23,030 bases of DNA, taken from Muribaculaceae bacterium. Its GTDB lineage: Bacteria; Bacteroidota; Bacteroidia; Bacteroidales; Muribaculaceae. The translations under genes and the position numbers were made by a program. This document shows positions 14,704 to 23,030 of the stretch, in pieces. The notes below the pieces were generated by a model. It saw nothing but the letters and a program-made list of their open reading frames with translations. It was not told where the DNA came from and did no database searches. Where the stretch lies: contig JAHHQT010000022.1 of assembly GCA_020026215.1 (NCBI GenBank), forward strand, positions 1-23,030. Direction: 5' to 3'. Position 1 is the stretch's first letter; every line of letters starts with the position of its first letter.

Positions 14704-15798
14704 ATGAACGATTATTTTAAAACATGCCTCTATGACCGACATATTGAATTGGGGGCAAAGATGAGTCCTTTCGGGGGATTTATTATGCCTATCGAATATG
14801 ATACTATCATCAATGAACACAATGCGGTGAGAAACGCTGTGGGAATGTTTGATGTTTCACACATGGGCGAAATCTTCATTAAGGGAGAAGACGCTGAAAA
14901 ATTCGTAAACTATATATTTACCAACGATGTCCGCTTGATTGAACCGGGTAAGATACAATATGGAATGATGTTGTATGAAAACGGTGGCGTGGTGGACGAC
15001 TTGTTGGTCTATAAACGTGCTGCTGACAGCTATTTGTTGGTGGTAAACGCTGCCAACATTGGCAAGGACTATGGTTGGATTTGCCAAAAGCAGGAAGGCT
15101 TTAAAGTGCAAATCAACAATGCTTCCGAAATTTGGGGTGAAATTGCATTGCAAGGACCTAAAGCCGAACAAGTGGCGGTGGAAACATTGGGCTTGGATGT
15201 AAAGGATTTGCCTTTCTATGCATTTATTGAAACTACTTGGGAGGGCGAACCTTTGATTGTCAGCCGTACAGGATATACCGGGGAAGACGGTTTTGAACTT
15301 TATACTTCCTTGGAAAAAACTGTGAAAATGTGGGATGTGCTTTACAATGATGCCCATGTTCAACCTTGTGGCTTAGGATGTCGCGATACCTTGCGTTTTG
15401 AAGTGGGATTGCCGCTTTACGGTCATGAATTGAGTGAAGAAATTTCACCCGTTGAAGGTGGATTGGGAATGTTTGTAAAAGTGGATAAGAACGACTTTAT
15501 CGGTAAGGCTGCCATCGTGAAACAAAAGACAGAAGGTATTGTCAAGAAAGTGGTCGGCATTGAATTGCAAGACAAGGCCATTCCTCGTGCAGGCTACGAT
15601 GTTGAGGTGGATGGTAGGGTTATAGGTCATGTCACTACGGGCTACCACTCCATTTCTACCGACAAGAGCGTTTGTATGGCATTGATAGAAAAAGCCTATG
15701 CTACTCTTGGAACGGAAGTGGAAATCCGCATCCGTAAAAAGACCTTCAAAGGCACGGTTTGCAAGAAGAAATTCTACGATAAGAACTATAAAAAATAG
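14704..15798 (+). CDS. gcvT: Aminomethyltransferase, glycine cleavage T protein
   Basis: Transfers the methylene group from the aminomethyl-lipoyl arm of GcvH to tetrahydrofolate, releasing ammonia. 364 residues, normal for the family. The N-terminus reads LYDRHIELGAKMSPFGGFIMPIEY; MFDVSHMGE (48-56) and the DDLLVY segment (Asp98-Asp99, the catalytic aspartate region) are present, as is the folate-site motif RTGYTGEDGFE (188-198). The C-terminal beta-barrel domain includes GHVTTGYHS. It lies between lplA (11 bases) and gcvH (28 bases) on the same strand, clearly in one operon. Confidence 0.97.
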   Translation: MNDYFKTCLYDRHIELGAKMSPFGGFIMPIEYDTIINEHNAVRNAVGMFDVSHMGEIFIKGEDAEKFVNYIFTNDVRLIEPGKIQYGMMLYENGGVVDDLLVYKRAADSYLLVVNAANIGKDYGWICQKQEGFKVQINNASEIWGEIALQGPKAEQVAVETLGLDVKDLPFYAFIETTWEGEPLIVSRTGYTGEDGFELYTSLEKTVKMWDVLYNDAHVQPCGLGCRDTLRFEVGLPLYGHELSEEISPVEGGLGMFVKVDKNDFIGKAAIVKQKTEGIVKKVVGIELQDKAIPRAGYDVEVDGRVIGHVTTGYHSISTDKSVCMALIEKAYATLGTEVEIRIRKKTFKGTVCKKKFYDKNYKK

Positions 15799-15826
15799 AA
15801 ATATAAAACATTAAAATCTTAATATT

Positions 15827-16216
15827 ATGGCAAAAACAATTGATGGACTTTATTACAGTGAATCTCACGAATGGGTTAAGGTAGTTGATGGTGTAGGATA
15901 TGTTGGCATTACAGACCATGCACAACAGGCAATGGGTAACATTGTTTATGTAGATATGCCTGATGTTGACGATGATGTTGAACAAGGCGAAGAATTCGGT
16001 GCTGTGGAAAGTGTGAAAGCTGCCAGCGACTTGATTTCTCCTATCACCGGTACTGTAGTTGAAATCAACGAAGATTTGGGCGATGCTCCTGAATTGATTA
16101 ATAAAGACGCTTACGACACTTGGATTATTAAGGTGAACATGAGCGACGATTCAGAATTGGGCAAATTGATGAATGCTGCTGATTACGCTAAATTCTGCGA
16201 AAACGAAGAACACTAA
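15827..16216 (+). CDS. gcvH: Glycine cleavage system H protein
   Basis: Lipoyl carrier that shuttles the aminomethyl group between the P, T and L proteins. 129 residues. The lipoylated residue is Lys64 in GAVESVKAASDLISPITG. The N-terminal YSESHEWVK and GYVGITDHAQ segments and the acidic MPDVDDDVEQGEEFG stretch are typical. It has 18 bases to gcvPA downstream. It is the expected substrate of the LplA encoded at the head of the operon. Confidence 0.98.
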   Translation: MAKTIDGLYYSESHEWVKVVDGVGYVGITDHAQQAMGNIVYVDMPDVDDDVEQGEEFGAVESVKAASDLISPITGTVVEINEDLGDAPELINKDAYDTWIIKVNMSDDSELGKLMNAADYAKFCENEEH

Positions 16217-16234
16217 TCTAATAGTGATATAACT

Positions 16235-17557
16235 ATGGGTATTTCTTATTTTCCCCATACGGAAGAAGATATACAAAGCATGTTGCAACGTATCGGAATG
16301 AAATCATTGGATGATTTGTACTCAGATGTGCCCAAAGACTTTGTATATAATGAAGAATATTCACTTCCGTCAGAAATGTCGGAGATTGAAGTCCGTCGCA
16401 AATTCGAGGAACTTCAAAACAAGAATAGCCGATTGACTGTTTTCTGTGGTTGTGGAGCTTATGACCACTATTCTCCGGCTGTGATTCCTGCTTTGATAAG
16501 CCGTTCAGAATATCTGACCGCTTATACCCCTTACCAAGCTGAAATTTCACAAGGTACTTTGCGATATATTTTTGAGTTCCAAAGCATGATTTGTGAATTG
16601 ACAGGTTTGGAATGTACCAATGCTTCCATGTATGACGGTGCAACTTCGGCTGCCGAATCAATGATGATGATGATGGCTGCCACCAAGAAGAAAACCAGGG
16701 TATTGGTTTCAGATACACTTTTAGATCAAGTAAAAAAGGTGATTGGCACTTACGCCAAATGGCATGGTGTAGAATTGTTCCATATTCCTGCCAAAGATGG
16801 TGTAACTGACCTCGACATTTTGTCCGCTGAAGTGGCAAAAGGTGATGTGGCAGGTGCTATTCTTCCTTCTATCAATAAATACGGTATTGTTGAGAACTTG
16901 TCGGGTGTTGCCGACCAGCTTCATGCACAAAAGGGCTTGTTGAGCATTTATTGCGACCCTTCAGCTTTGGCAGTAGTCAAGACTCCTGGAGAATACAATG
17001 CTGATATTGCTTGCGGTGACGGACAGACTTTGGGTATCCCGATGTGCTATGGCGGACCGTATGTAGGTTTCTTGTCCTGCAAGAAAGATTTAGTGAGAAA
17101 ATTGCCGGGACGTATTGTCGGTGCTACTACTGACGTGGACGGCAAGCGTGCTTTTGTATTGACTTTGCAGGCTCGCGAACAGCATATCAGAAGAGAAAAG
17201 GCCAACAGTAACATTTGTTCCAACCAGTCTTTGATGGCACTTTATGTGACTATTTATATGTCATTGATGGGAAAGCAGGGAATGAAGGATGTGAACGAAT
17301 TGTCTTATGGCGGTGCCCACTATCTGTATAAGGAACTTTTGGCGACCGGTAAATTCAAGGCTGTATTCGACAAGCCGTTCTTGAAGGAATTTGTCTTGTC
17401 CACTACTTTGCCTGTAGCTGACTTGCAGAAGCAACTTTTGGATAAAGGTATTTTCGGTGCATTGCAGACTGAAGAAGGTTACGTATCGTTCTGCGTGACT
17501 GAACAACGCACCAAAGAGGAAATTGATAGTTTGATAGAAATTGTAAAAAGTATGTAG
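16235..17557 (+). CDS. gcvPA: Glycine dehydrogenase (decarboxylating) subunit 1
   Basis: N-terminal half of the split P protein, which with GcvPB decarboxylates glycine and loads the aminomethyl group on GcvH. 440 residues, the usual size of the separate subunit. Conserved segments: FCGCGAYDHYSPAVIPALISR (70-90), YTPYQAEISQG (99-109 region), NASMYDGATSAAESMMM (129-145), GDGQTLGIPMCYGGPYVGF, and REQHIRREKANSNICSNQSLMAL. It lacks the PLP-binding lysine, which is in the partner. The stop TAG is two bases from the gcvPB ATG, so the two subunits are translated together. Confidence 0.97.
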   Translation: MGISYFPHTEEDIQSMLQRIGMKSLDDLYSDVPKDFVYNEEYSLPSEMSEIEVRRKFEELQNKNSRLTVFCGCGAYDHYSPAVIPALISRSEYLTAYTPYQAEISQGTLRYIFEFQSMICELTGLECTNASMYDGATSAAESMMMMMAATKKKTRVLVSDTLLDQVKKVIGTYAKWHGVELFHIPAKDGVTDLDILSAEVAKGDVAGAILPSINKYGIVENLSGVADQLHAQKGLLSIYCDPSALAVVKTPGEYNADIACGDGQTLGIPMCYGGPYVGFLSCKKDLVRKLPGRIVGATTDVDGKRAFVLTLQAREQHIRREKANSNICSNQSLMALYVTIYMSLMGKQGMKDVNELSYGGAHYLYKELLATGKFKAVFDKPFLKEFVLSTTLPVADLQKQLLDKGIFGALQTEEGYVSFCVTEQRTKEEIDSLIEIVKSM

Positions 17558-17559
17558 CC

Positions 17560-19020
17560 ATGAAGTATTACGATAAATTGATATTCGAACTTTCAAAGAA
17601 GGGACGACGCGGTTTCACATTGCCTAAGAACCATTGGGCAGACAAAACTAGTGAAATGCCGAAAGAACTGCTTCGTGGCGAAGATGCCGAACTCCCTGAA
17701 GTCAGTGAACTTGATGTTGTTCGCCATTATACCAACTTGTCAAACATGAACTTCGGTGTCGATACCGGATTCTATCCTTTGGGAAGTTGTACGATGAAAT
17801 ACAATCCAAAAATCAATGAAGAAATAGCAGCATTACCGGGATTCAATCATCTGCACCCGTTGCAGCCTGACGAAACCGTACAAGGTGCGCTTGAGGTCTA
17901 TTATAATTTGAACCAGTCGTTGGCTGCCATTACCGGTATGAGTGAATTCACCTTCAATCCGTTTGCCGGTGCTCACGGCGAGTTAACTGGATTGATGACC
18001 ATGCGCCGTTATCACGAAATGCGCGGTGATGACAAGCGCGTCAAAGTGATTGTACCCGACAGTGCCCACGGTACTAACCCTGCCAGTGCGGCTGTTTGCG
18101 GTCTGGAAGTCGTTGAGGTGAAATCCACTCCTCAGGGAACGATTGACATCGAATCCTTGCGTCCATTATTGGACGATACGATTGCCGGTATCATGATGAC
18201 CAACCCGAATACTTTGGGCTTGTTTGAAACCGAAATCAAGGAGATTGCCGAACTGGTTCACGGTTGTGGAGGTTTGCTTTATTACGACGGTGCCAACTTC
18301 AACCCATTGTTGGGTAAGGTACGTCCCGGTGATATGGGCTTCGACATCATGCACTTGAATTTGCACAAGACTTTCTCCACTCCTCACGGAGGCGGTGGAC
18401 CGGGTTCAGGTCCTGTAGGTGTGGCAAAACACTTGGCAGACTATTTGCCGAATCCGAAAGTGAGAAAAGGCAATGACGGTCTGTTCCATGTCATTCACAA
18501 CGAAGAAGCTACAGGCTGTGTTTCTGCTTTCATGGGTAACTTCGGCGTATTATTGAAAGCCTATACCTATATCTTGATGTTGGGCAAGGAAAATGTTCGT
18601 TTGGTAGGACCATTGGCGACCTTGAACGCTAACTATATCAAAGAATGCTTGAAAGACAGTTACAAACTGCCTATCCCGACTGTCTGCAAACACGAATTTG
18701 TATTTGACGGCTTGTTGGACAAGTTCACTGGGGTAACTACCCTCGATGTGGCTAAACGTTTGTTGGACTATGGTTTCCATGCTCCTACTATCTATTTCCC
18801 ATTGTTGTTCCATCAGGCTATTATGATAGAGCCTACTGAAACAGAATCGAAGGAAACTATTGATAGTTTCATTGACATTATGCACAAGATAGCAGAAGAA
18901 GCCATCAGTGAGCCCGACACTTTGCGCAACGCTCCGCACAATACCCCTGTGCGCCGATTGGACGAGACAACAGCGGCTAAACATCCGTTGTTGAACTACA
19001 GAGAATTGCTTCAATCATGA
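17560..19020 (+). CDS. gcvPB: Glycine dehydrogenase (decarboxylating) subunit 2
   Basis: C-terminal, PLP-carrying half of the split P protein. 486 residues. The N-terminus RRGFTLPKNH and FYPLGSCTMKYNPK (71-84) are characteristic; PDSAHGTNPASAA (166-178) and YYDGANFNPLLGK (241-253) belong to the PLP site; the Schiff-base lysine is Lys270 in HLNLHKTFSTPHGGGGPGSG. The C-terminus ends with a segment including YFPLLFHQAIMIEPTETES. It follows gcvPA by two bases and precedes lpdA by 17. Many bacteria have one fused protein of about 950 residues instead. Confidence 0.98.
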   Translation: MKYYDKLIFELSKKGRRGFTLPKNHWADKTSEMPKELLRGEDAELPEVSELDVVRHYTNLSNMNFGVDTGFYPLGSCTMKYNPKINEEIAALPGFNHLHPLQPDETVQGALEVYYNLNQSLAAITGMSEFTFNPFAGAHGELTGLMTMRRYHEMRGDDKRVKVIVPDSAHGTNPASAAVCGLEVVEVKSTPQGTIDIESLRPLLDDTIAGIMMTNPNTLGLFETEIKEIAELVHGCGGLLYYDGANFNPLLGKVRPGDMGFDIMHLNLHKTFSTPHGGGGPGSGPVGVAKHLADYLPNPKVRKGNDGLFHVIHNEEATGCVSAFMGNFGVLLKAYTYILMLGKENVRLVGPLATLNANYIKECLKDSYKLPIPTVCKHEFVFDGLLDKFTGVTTLDVAKRLLDYGFHAPTIYFPLLFHQAIMIEPTETESKETIDSFIDIMHKIAEEAISEPDTLRNAPHNTPVRRLDETTAAKHPLLNYRELLQS

Positions 19021-19037
19021 AAAACTAAAACAATAAA

Positions 19038-20378
19038 ATGCACTCAAAATTAATCATTATAGGTGCAGGTCCTGGTGGATACGAAACCGCATTGCTTGCT
19101 GCAAAGAAAGGTGTGGATGTCACACTGATTGAAGCAGGAGAAGTGGGAGGTACGTGTCTGAACGAGGGTTGCATACCGACCAAATCTTTCTGTAAAAATG
19201 CAGAATTTTTTGAGAGTTTGCTTTCTGCTGAGGTGTATGGTATTGATGATTTGTCCTATTCTTTCGACTTCAAGATGGTGGTTGAAAGAAAGAATCAAAT
19301 CGTACGACAACTGAGAGAAGGCGTTGAATCTTTATTGAATCAGCCAAAAATCAATTTGGTGAGAGGTAAAGCCCGCTTTGTTGACGACCATACGGTTGAG
19401 GTATCCGGCGAAAAATTCACCGCTGATTACATCATTATTGCCACAGGTTCTGTTTCTTCAACCTTACCGATTGAAGGCAACGACTTGGAAGACGTGATTA
19501 CTTCACGTGAAATTCTTAATTTGGAGAAAGTTCCCGAACACTTGTGCGTGATTGGCGGCGGTGTTATCGGTTTGGAATTTGCTTCTATTTTCAGCTGTTT
19601 GGGTAGCGAGGTCACTGTGGTGGAATACGCTAAGGAAATCTTGCCGCGATTCGATGCCGATTTGGCAAAACGCTTGCGCCAGAGCTTGACCAAACGTGGA
19701 ATTACCATTCATGTCCGTTCAGCGGTCAATGCCATTAAGAAGGATGATAAAGGCTTGAAGGTGGTATTTACCAAGAAGGACGAACAGGATGTGGTGGAAT
19801 GTAGCAAGGTGCTGATGGCTGTAGGGCGCAAGGCAAATTTGAATTCCTTGAATTTGGCAGATATAGGAGTGGAATGCACTCCGCGAGGTATCACGATTGA
19901 TGAGAATATGCGCACTAATATTCCGCATATTTACGCCATTGGTGACGTTGTAGGTCAGATGATGCTTGCTCATGCCGCCATATTCCAGGGGATGAGAGCC
20001 TTGAATAACATTATGGGCGAAACTGACAAATTGCGCTTGGATGTTATCCCGGCTGCCGTGTTCACATTGCCCGAAGTGGCAACTGTCGGCTTGACGGAAG
20101 AAGAATGTAAGGAAAGGGGTTTGAAATACAAAGCCAAAAAATCGTTCTTCCGTGCCAACGGGAAGGCTGTTTGTCTGAACGAGCCTGAAGGCTATTGCAA
20201 GATACTGGTTGCTGATGATAAAATCGTGGGATGCCACATTTTTGGAGCTCACGCATCCGATTTGATTCAGGAAGTTTGCGCCATGATTACACATGACATG
20301 ACGATTCAAGATTTGCAGGCAGTGGTTCACACTCACCCTACTTTGAGTGAAGTGATTCAAACTGCGGCTTTAAGTTGA
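19038..20378 (+). CDS. lpdA: Dihydrolipoyl dehydrogenase (L protein)
   Basis: FAD flavoprotein that reoxidises dihydrolipoyl groups with NAD+. 446 residues, slightly short of E. coli Lpd. FAD-binding GAGPGGYE (9-16), redox-active disulfide GGTCLNEGCIPTK (C40/C45), NAD-binding GGGVIGLEFASIF (about 171-183), second FAD segment IYAIGDVVG, and the C-terminal HTHPTLSE with catalytic His433-Glu438. As the last gene of lplA-gcvT-gcvH-gcvPA-gcvPB it is probably dedicated to the glycine cleavage complex. No clear terminator follows; the gap to aspA shows only weak inverted repeats. Confidence 0.96.
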   Translation: MHSKLIIIGAGPGGYETALLAAKKGVDVTLIEAGEVGGTCLNEGCIPTKSFCKNAEFFESLLSAEVYGIDDLSYSFDFKMVVERKNQIVRQLREGVESLLNQPKINLVRGKARFVDDHTVEVSGEKFTADYIIIATGSVSSTLPIEGNDLEDVITSREILNLEKVPEHLCVIGGGVIGLEFASIFSCLGSEVTVVEYAKEILPRFDADLAKRLRQSLTKRGITIHVRSAVNAIKKDDKGLKVVFTKKDEQDVVECSKVLMAVGRKANLNSLNLADIGVECTPRGITIDENMRTNIPHIYAIGDVVGQMMLAHAAIFQGMRALNNIMGETDKLRLDVIPAAVFTLPEVATVGLTEEECKERGLKYKAKKSFFRANGKAVCLNEPEGYCKILVADDKIVGCHIFGAHASDLIQEVCAMITHDMTIQDLQAVVHTHPTLSEVIQTAALS

Positions 20379-20535
20379 CAAAACGACTGATAAATAGGAT
20401 ATTATCATCATTTTGAAAGCATTTTTACAATAATAGCAAATTTCTCGAAAATATGCTATAAAACATACCTTAATAAATTGGTTTGTTGAGTAAATCTTTC
20501 GATATAATTTGTTTTTAATAACAGAATGTTAATTG

Positions 20536-20543
20536 TATCTTTG
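20536..20543 (+). promoter_or_regulatory. -7 box of aspA
   Basis: TATCTTTG is an exact TAnnTTTG. TTTG at 20508-20511 is 24 bases upstream, somewhat far for a -33 element; the bases between are T-rich. The transcript would start near 20550, about 40 bases before the ATG. It indicates that aspA is transcribed separately from the gcv genes. Confidence 0.65.
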
Positions 20544-20589
20544 TGATAGTTAAAACCAGAAATAAATTTAACTTTAAATAAAAATCGAA

Positions 20590-22005
20590 ATGAAAACAAG
20601 AAAAGAACATGACCTAATAGGCGAACGTGAAATCCCTGAAGATGCCTTATATGGTATTCAAACATTGCGTGGTGTAGAAAATTTCTCAATGAGTAAATTC
20701 AAATTGGATCAATATCCAATGTTCATCAACGGCTTGGCTTATACAAAAATGGCTGCTGCTGAAGCTAACCACGCTCTAGGTCTTTTGACTGACGAACAAT
20801 TCAAAGGAATCACAAAAGCCTGTGAAGATATATTAGCCGGTAAATACCACGATCAATTCCCTGTTGATATGATTCAAGGTGGTGCCGGAACAAGTACTAA
20901 CATGAATGCCAACGAAGTTATCGCTAACATCGCTTTGGTACACATGGGACACAAACCTGGTGAATATCAATACTGTTCATCTCACGACCACGTTAACCGT
21001 TCTCAATCAACTAACGACGCTTATCCAACAGCTATCCATATGGGTATGTATGCAAGCCACCTTGCAATGTTGCCACACTTGGAAAAATTGATTGAAGCAT
21101 TCCGTGCTAAAGGTAAAGAATTCGCTAACATCATTAAGATGGGTAGAACTCAATTGGAAGATGCAGTTCCTATGACTTTGGGACAAACTTTCAATGGTTT
21201 TGCAAGCATCTTGAACGATGAAATCAAACACTTGAAAGAAGCTGCTAACGATTTCTTGACAGTGAACATGGGTTCTACAGCAATCGGTACTGGTATTTGC
21301 TCTGAACCGGGTTACGCAGAAAAATGTGTTGCTGCTTTGGCAAAAATCACTGGTTGGAACGTTGTTTTGACAGAAGACTGGGTAGGTGCTACTTCTGATA
21401 CTTCTTGCATGGTAGGTTACATGTCAGCTTTGAAACGTGTTGCTATCAAATTGAGCAAAATCAGCAATGACCTTCGTCTATTGGCCAGCGGTCCTCGTTG
21501 TGGTTTAGGTGAAATCAACCTTCCTGCACGTCAACCGGGTTCTTCAATCATGCCGGGTAAAGTAAACCCAGTTATCCCTGAAGTTGTCAGTCAAGTTGCA
21601 TTCAAAGTTTGCGGTAACGAATTGTGTACTACTATGTCAGGTGAAGCTCCTCAAATGGAATTGAACGCTATGGAACCGGTTATGGCTCAATGCTGCTTCG
21701 AATCAGTTGATTTGATGGTTGCAGCTTTTGATACATTGCGTACTCTTTGTGTTGAAGGCATCACTGCTAACGAAGAACACTGCCGTAAATTGGTTCACAA
21801 CAGTATAGGTATTGTTACAGCTTTGAACCCTTATATCGGTTATGAACACTCTACTAACATCGCTAAGAAAGCAATGGAAACCGGTGGTAGCGTTTACGAC
21901 TTGGTTTTGGAAGAAGGTATCTTGACAAAAGAAGATTTGGATACAATCTTGGATCCTAAGAACATGGTTCGCCCAGTTAAATTGGACATCAAAGCAAGAA
22001 AATAA
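20590..22005 (+). CDS. aspA: Aspartate ammonia-lyase (aspartase)
   Basis: Converts L-aspartate reversibly to fumarate and ammonia. 471 residues, typical. Fumarase/aspartase superfamily segments: GAGTSTNMNANEV (98-110), SSHDHVNRSQSTND (130-143), MGRTQLEDAVPMTLGQ (184-199), and the signature loop GSSIMPGKVNPVIPE with the catalytic Ser318 (same number as in Bacillus AspB). The VIPEVV ending and the absence of fumarase-specific TQ after KVNP favour aspartase over fumarase. Codons are strongly biased to a few choices (AAC, GGT, GCT), which suggests high expression. It is monocistronic, with its own promoter box and a strong terminator. Confidence 0.95.
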   Translation: MKTRKEHDLIGEREIPEDALYGIQTLRGVENFSMSKFKLDQYPMFINGLAYTKMAAAEANHALGLLTDEQFKGITKACEDILAGKYHDQFPVDMIQGGAGTSTNMNANEVIANIALVHMGHKPGEYQYCSSHDHVNRSQSTNDAYPTAIHMGMYASHLAMLPHLEKLIEAFRAKGKEFANIIKMGRTQLEDAVPMTLGQTFNGFASILNDEIKHLKEAANDFLTVNMGSTAIGTGICSEPGYAEKCVAALAKITGWNVVLTEDWVGATSDTSCMVGYMSALKRVAIKLSKISNDLRLLASGPRCGLGEINLPARQPGSSIMPGKVNPVIPEVVSQVAFKVCGNELCTTMSGEAPQMELNAMEPVMAQCCFESVDLMVAAFDTLRTLCVEGITANEEHCRKLVHNSIGIVTALNPYIGYEHSTNIAKKAMETGGSVYDLVLEEGILTKEDLDTILDPKNMVRPVKLDIKARK

Positions 22006-22030
22006 TTGAGAGATTAAAAATCCCAAATAA

Positions 22031-22068
22031 AAAGAGCTTGGCAATAATGTCAGGCTCTTTCCTTTTTT
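22031..22068. terminator. Bidirectional terminator between aspA and the DUF4833-like gene
   Basis: AAAGAGCTTGGCA (22031-22043) pairs with TGTCAGGCTCTTT (22048-22060), 13 pairs including two G-U wobbles, four-base loop. On the plus strand it is followed by CCTTTTTTAT; on the minus strand by TTTTTATTTG. It therefore serves both convergent genes. Confidence 0.9.
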
Positions 22069-22081
22069 ATCGGATAATAAC

Positions 22082-22603
22082 TTATTTTTCGATTCTTTCC
22101 GTGATGGGGAGTTTGGTGGCAATGGCTATGCCTCGCAGTTCCACATATTCCACTTTCATTCCATTGTGGGGCTTGGACTTCACGTAAAGTTCTTTCAACA
22201 CCGCTTTCTGCTTATTGATTTCCGTCAGACATACCCATTGATTGTTATATTGGGTAATAATCAGTTTTTGATCCTTTGATGCGCTCAAGGTGCAAATGCA
22301 CATATCTTCCTTGGCGTCAATCACCTTATAGCCGTAAGCCATTTTTCGCTGGAAAAAGTTCAGACCGTTGGTTTCCCCGGGATGTTCCTCGCGATTCACC
22401 CAATAGGGGTTTAACGGATGTTTCGTGTCTAGTTTTCCGTCTTTCAGATTAACATCGTAGCACACCAGATTCTTGTTTATACTGCGTGCAATATGAAAAA
22501 GGCGTTCAGGTGTAGGATAGGTATTTTCGTCTGTTTCACTTGCATTTATAGCTAGAAAAGGCCATATAAAAAGTAGTAGTGTAATAATTATCGGTTTATT
22601 CAT
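22082..22603 (-). CDS. Secreted DUF4833-like protein of unknown function
   Basis: 173 residues with a signal peptide (about 1-21, cleavage likely INA|SET) and no lipobox. The mature part carries RLFHIARSINKNLVCYDVN (residues 34-52), then DGKLDTKHPLNPYWVNREEHPG and LNFFQRKMAYGYKV. The F-H-I-x-R-S-x-N-K-N start and PYWV...AYGY core resemble the family catalogued as DUF4833 in Bacteroidota; this is a family without a known role, and my match is from memory. The only leftward gene in the right third of the window, it converges with aspA on a shared terminator. A box near TTACTTTG on the minus strand (22646-22653) may be its promoter. Confidence 0.7.
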   Translation of the reverse strand: MNKPIIITLLLFIWPFLAINASETDENTYPTPERLFHIARSINKNLVCYDVNLKDGKLDTKHPLNPYWVNREEHPGETNGLNFFQRKMAYGYKVIDAKEDMCICTLSASKDQKLIITQYNNQWVCLTEINKQKAVLKELYVKSKPHNGMKVEYVELRGIAIATKLPITERIEK

Positions 22604-22796
22604 AAATGTCTATTTTATGTTTATTCCTTTGAGGAATGCACTTTGCAAAGTAAATATTAAATCTGTTATCCTTTCTCTCTTTTATGACTTTTTAAAGGAG
22701 TAAAGGTTTATTACGAATGATAAATTCGGTGGCTATGATTCATTACAAATTTGGAATTTACTGATATTTAGGTTTTTAAAGTTCACGAAGTTATAT

Positions 22797-22804
22797 TACC
22801 TTTG
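22797..22804 (+). promoter_or_regulatory. -7 box of the NhaC-type antiporter gene
   Basis: TACCTTTG is an exact TAnnTTTG, with a T-rich stretch but no clean TTTG at -33. It lies only 16 bases before the ATG, so the leader would be about ten bases. Confidence 0.6.
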
Positions 22805-22820
22805 CAAAAATTTTACAAAA

Positions 22821-23030
22821 ATGAATAAATTACCATCTCCGAAAGTTGCATTCATCCCCATTTTAATTATGGTGGTGGCACTCTATTTTACTATTTCAAC
22901 GTTTGGAAGTGATTCGTTGAATGGCGCAAATCAGATTGTTTTGTTGATGACCTCAGCCATCTGTGCTTTTATAGGAATGACATTCTATAAAATTCCATGG
23001 GCTGATTTCGAAAATGGTATCGTCCGAAAT
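22821..23030 (+). CDS. nhaC: NhaC-type Na+/H+ antiporter, 5' part
   Basis: The first 70 codons are open to the window edge. The protein begins MNKLPSPKVAFIP and has hydrophobic segments at about 9-29 and 39-56, separated by a short GSDSLNGANQI loop, then FYKIPWADFENGIVRN. This start (two helices around a GSD...G..QI loop, then a KxPWxxFExxI segment) is that of the NhaC family of sodium/proton antiporters; some members instead exchange malate and lactate. The assignment rests on the N-terminal sixth or so of the protein. The start is supported by the promoter box directly upstream. Confidence 0.72.
   Translation, partial: MNKLPSPKVAFIPILIMVVALYFTISTFGSDSLNGANQIVLLMTSAICAFIGMTFYKIPWADFENGIVRN

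Noticed and set aside
16233..16838. 201-codon open frame on the minus strand inside gcvPA
   Set aside because: It is a shadow of the conserved gcvPA frame with no family pattern.
19719..20360. 213-codon open frame on the minus strand inside lpdA
   Set aside because: It is antisense to the well-conserved C-terminal half of dihydrolipoyl dehydrogenase and shows no domain or start context.
20379..20535. Terminator for the gcv operon after lpdA
   Set aside because: Only 5-bp inverted repeats (such as GATAA/TTATC and AGCAT/ATGCT) with long loops and no U-run are seen.

Overview
The window looks like chromosomal DNA from a member of the Bacteroidales (phylum Bacteroidota). The grounds are: low G+C; A-rich start contexts without clear Shine-Dalgarno sequences; repeated promoter boxes of the Bacteroidota form TAnnTTTG (with TTTG/TTG about 19-20 bases upstream in the best cases); a PorZ-type type IX secretion protein; and a long signal peptidase I of the kind found in this phylum. 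I cannot place genus or species by eye. Nothing here looks like phage, a CRISPR array, tRNA or rRNA. The only mobile DNA seen is a probable transposase remnant at the extreme left edge.

Left half (about 0.26-9.9 kb): every gene runs leftward. One unit, nadA-leuS-rdgB-porZ, makes NAD precursor, leucyl-tRNA, nucleotide-pool cleaning and a type IX secretion surface component; rdgB and porZ overlap by four bases and a terminator hairpin follows porZ. The next unit, dapB-lepB-wbqC-like, covers lysine/diaminopimelate synthesis, signal peptide removal and a WbqC-family protein, with abutting or overlapping junctions.

Middle (9.9-12.6 kb): three long AT-rich intergenic stretches surround a SpoU/TrmH-type RNA methyltransferase and a YeiH-type transporter. 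They carry many DnaA-box-like nonamers (two fit TTATNCACA exactly, eleven are TTATCAACA or TTATTAACA). Gene direction switches from leftward to rightward across this zone. Together these make it a candidate chromosomal replication origin; this is an inference, not a demonstration.

Right half (12.6-23 kb): mostly rightward genes. A small PH-like membrane protein and an orphan lipoprotein come first. Then follows a compact, apparently complete glycine cleavage locus: lplA-gcvT-gcvH-gcvPA-gcvPB-lpdA. LplA can attach lipoate to GcvH, the split P protein decarboxylates glycine, GcvT passes the methylene to tetrahydrofolate, and Lpd reoxidises the lipoyl arm. Next come aspA (aspartase), a bidirectional terminator, a leftward DUF4833-like secreted protein, and the 5' end of an NhaC-type antiporter cut by the window edge. 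aspA and the glycine cleavage system together suggest that amino-acid breakdown matters to this organism.
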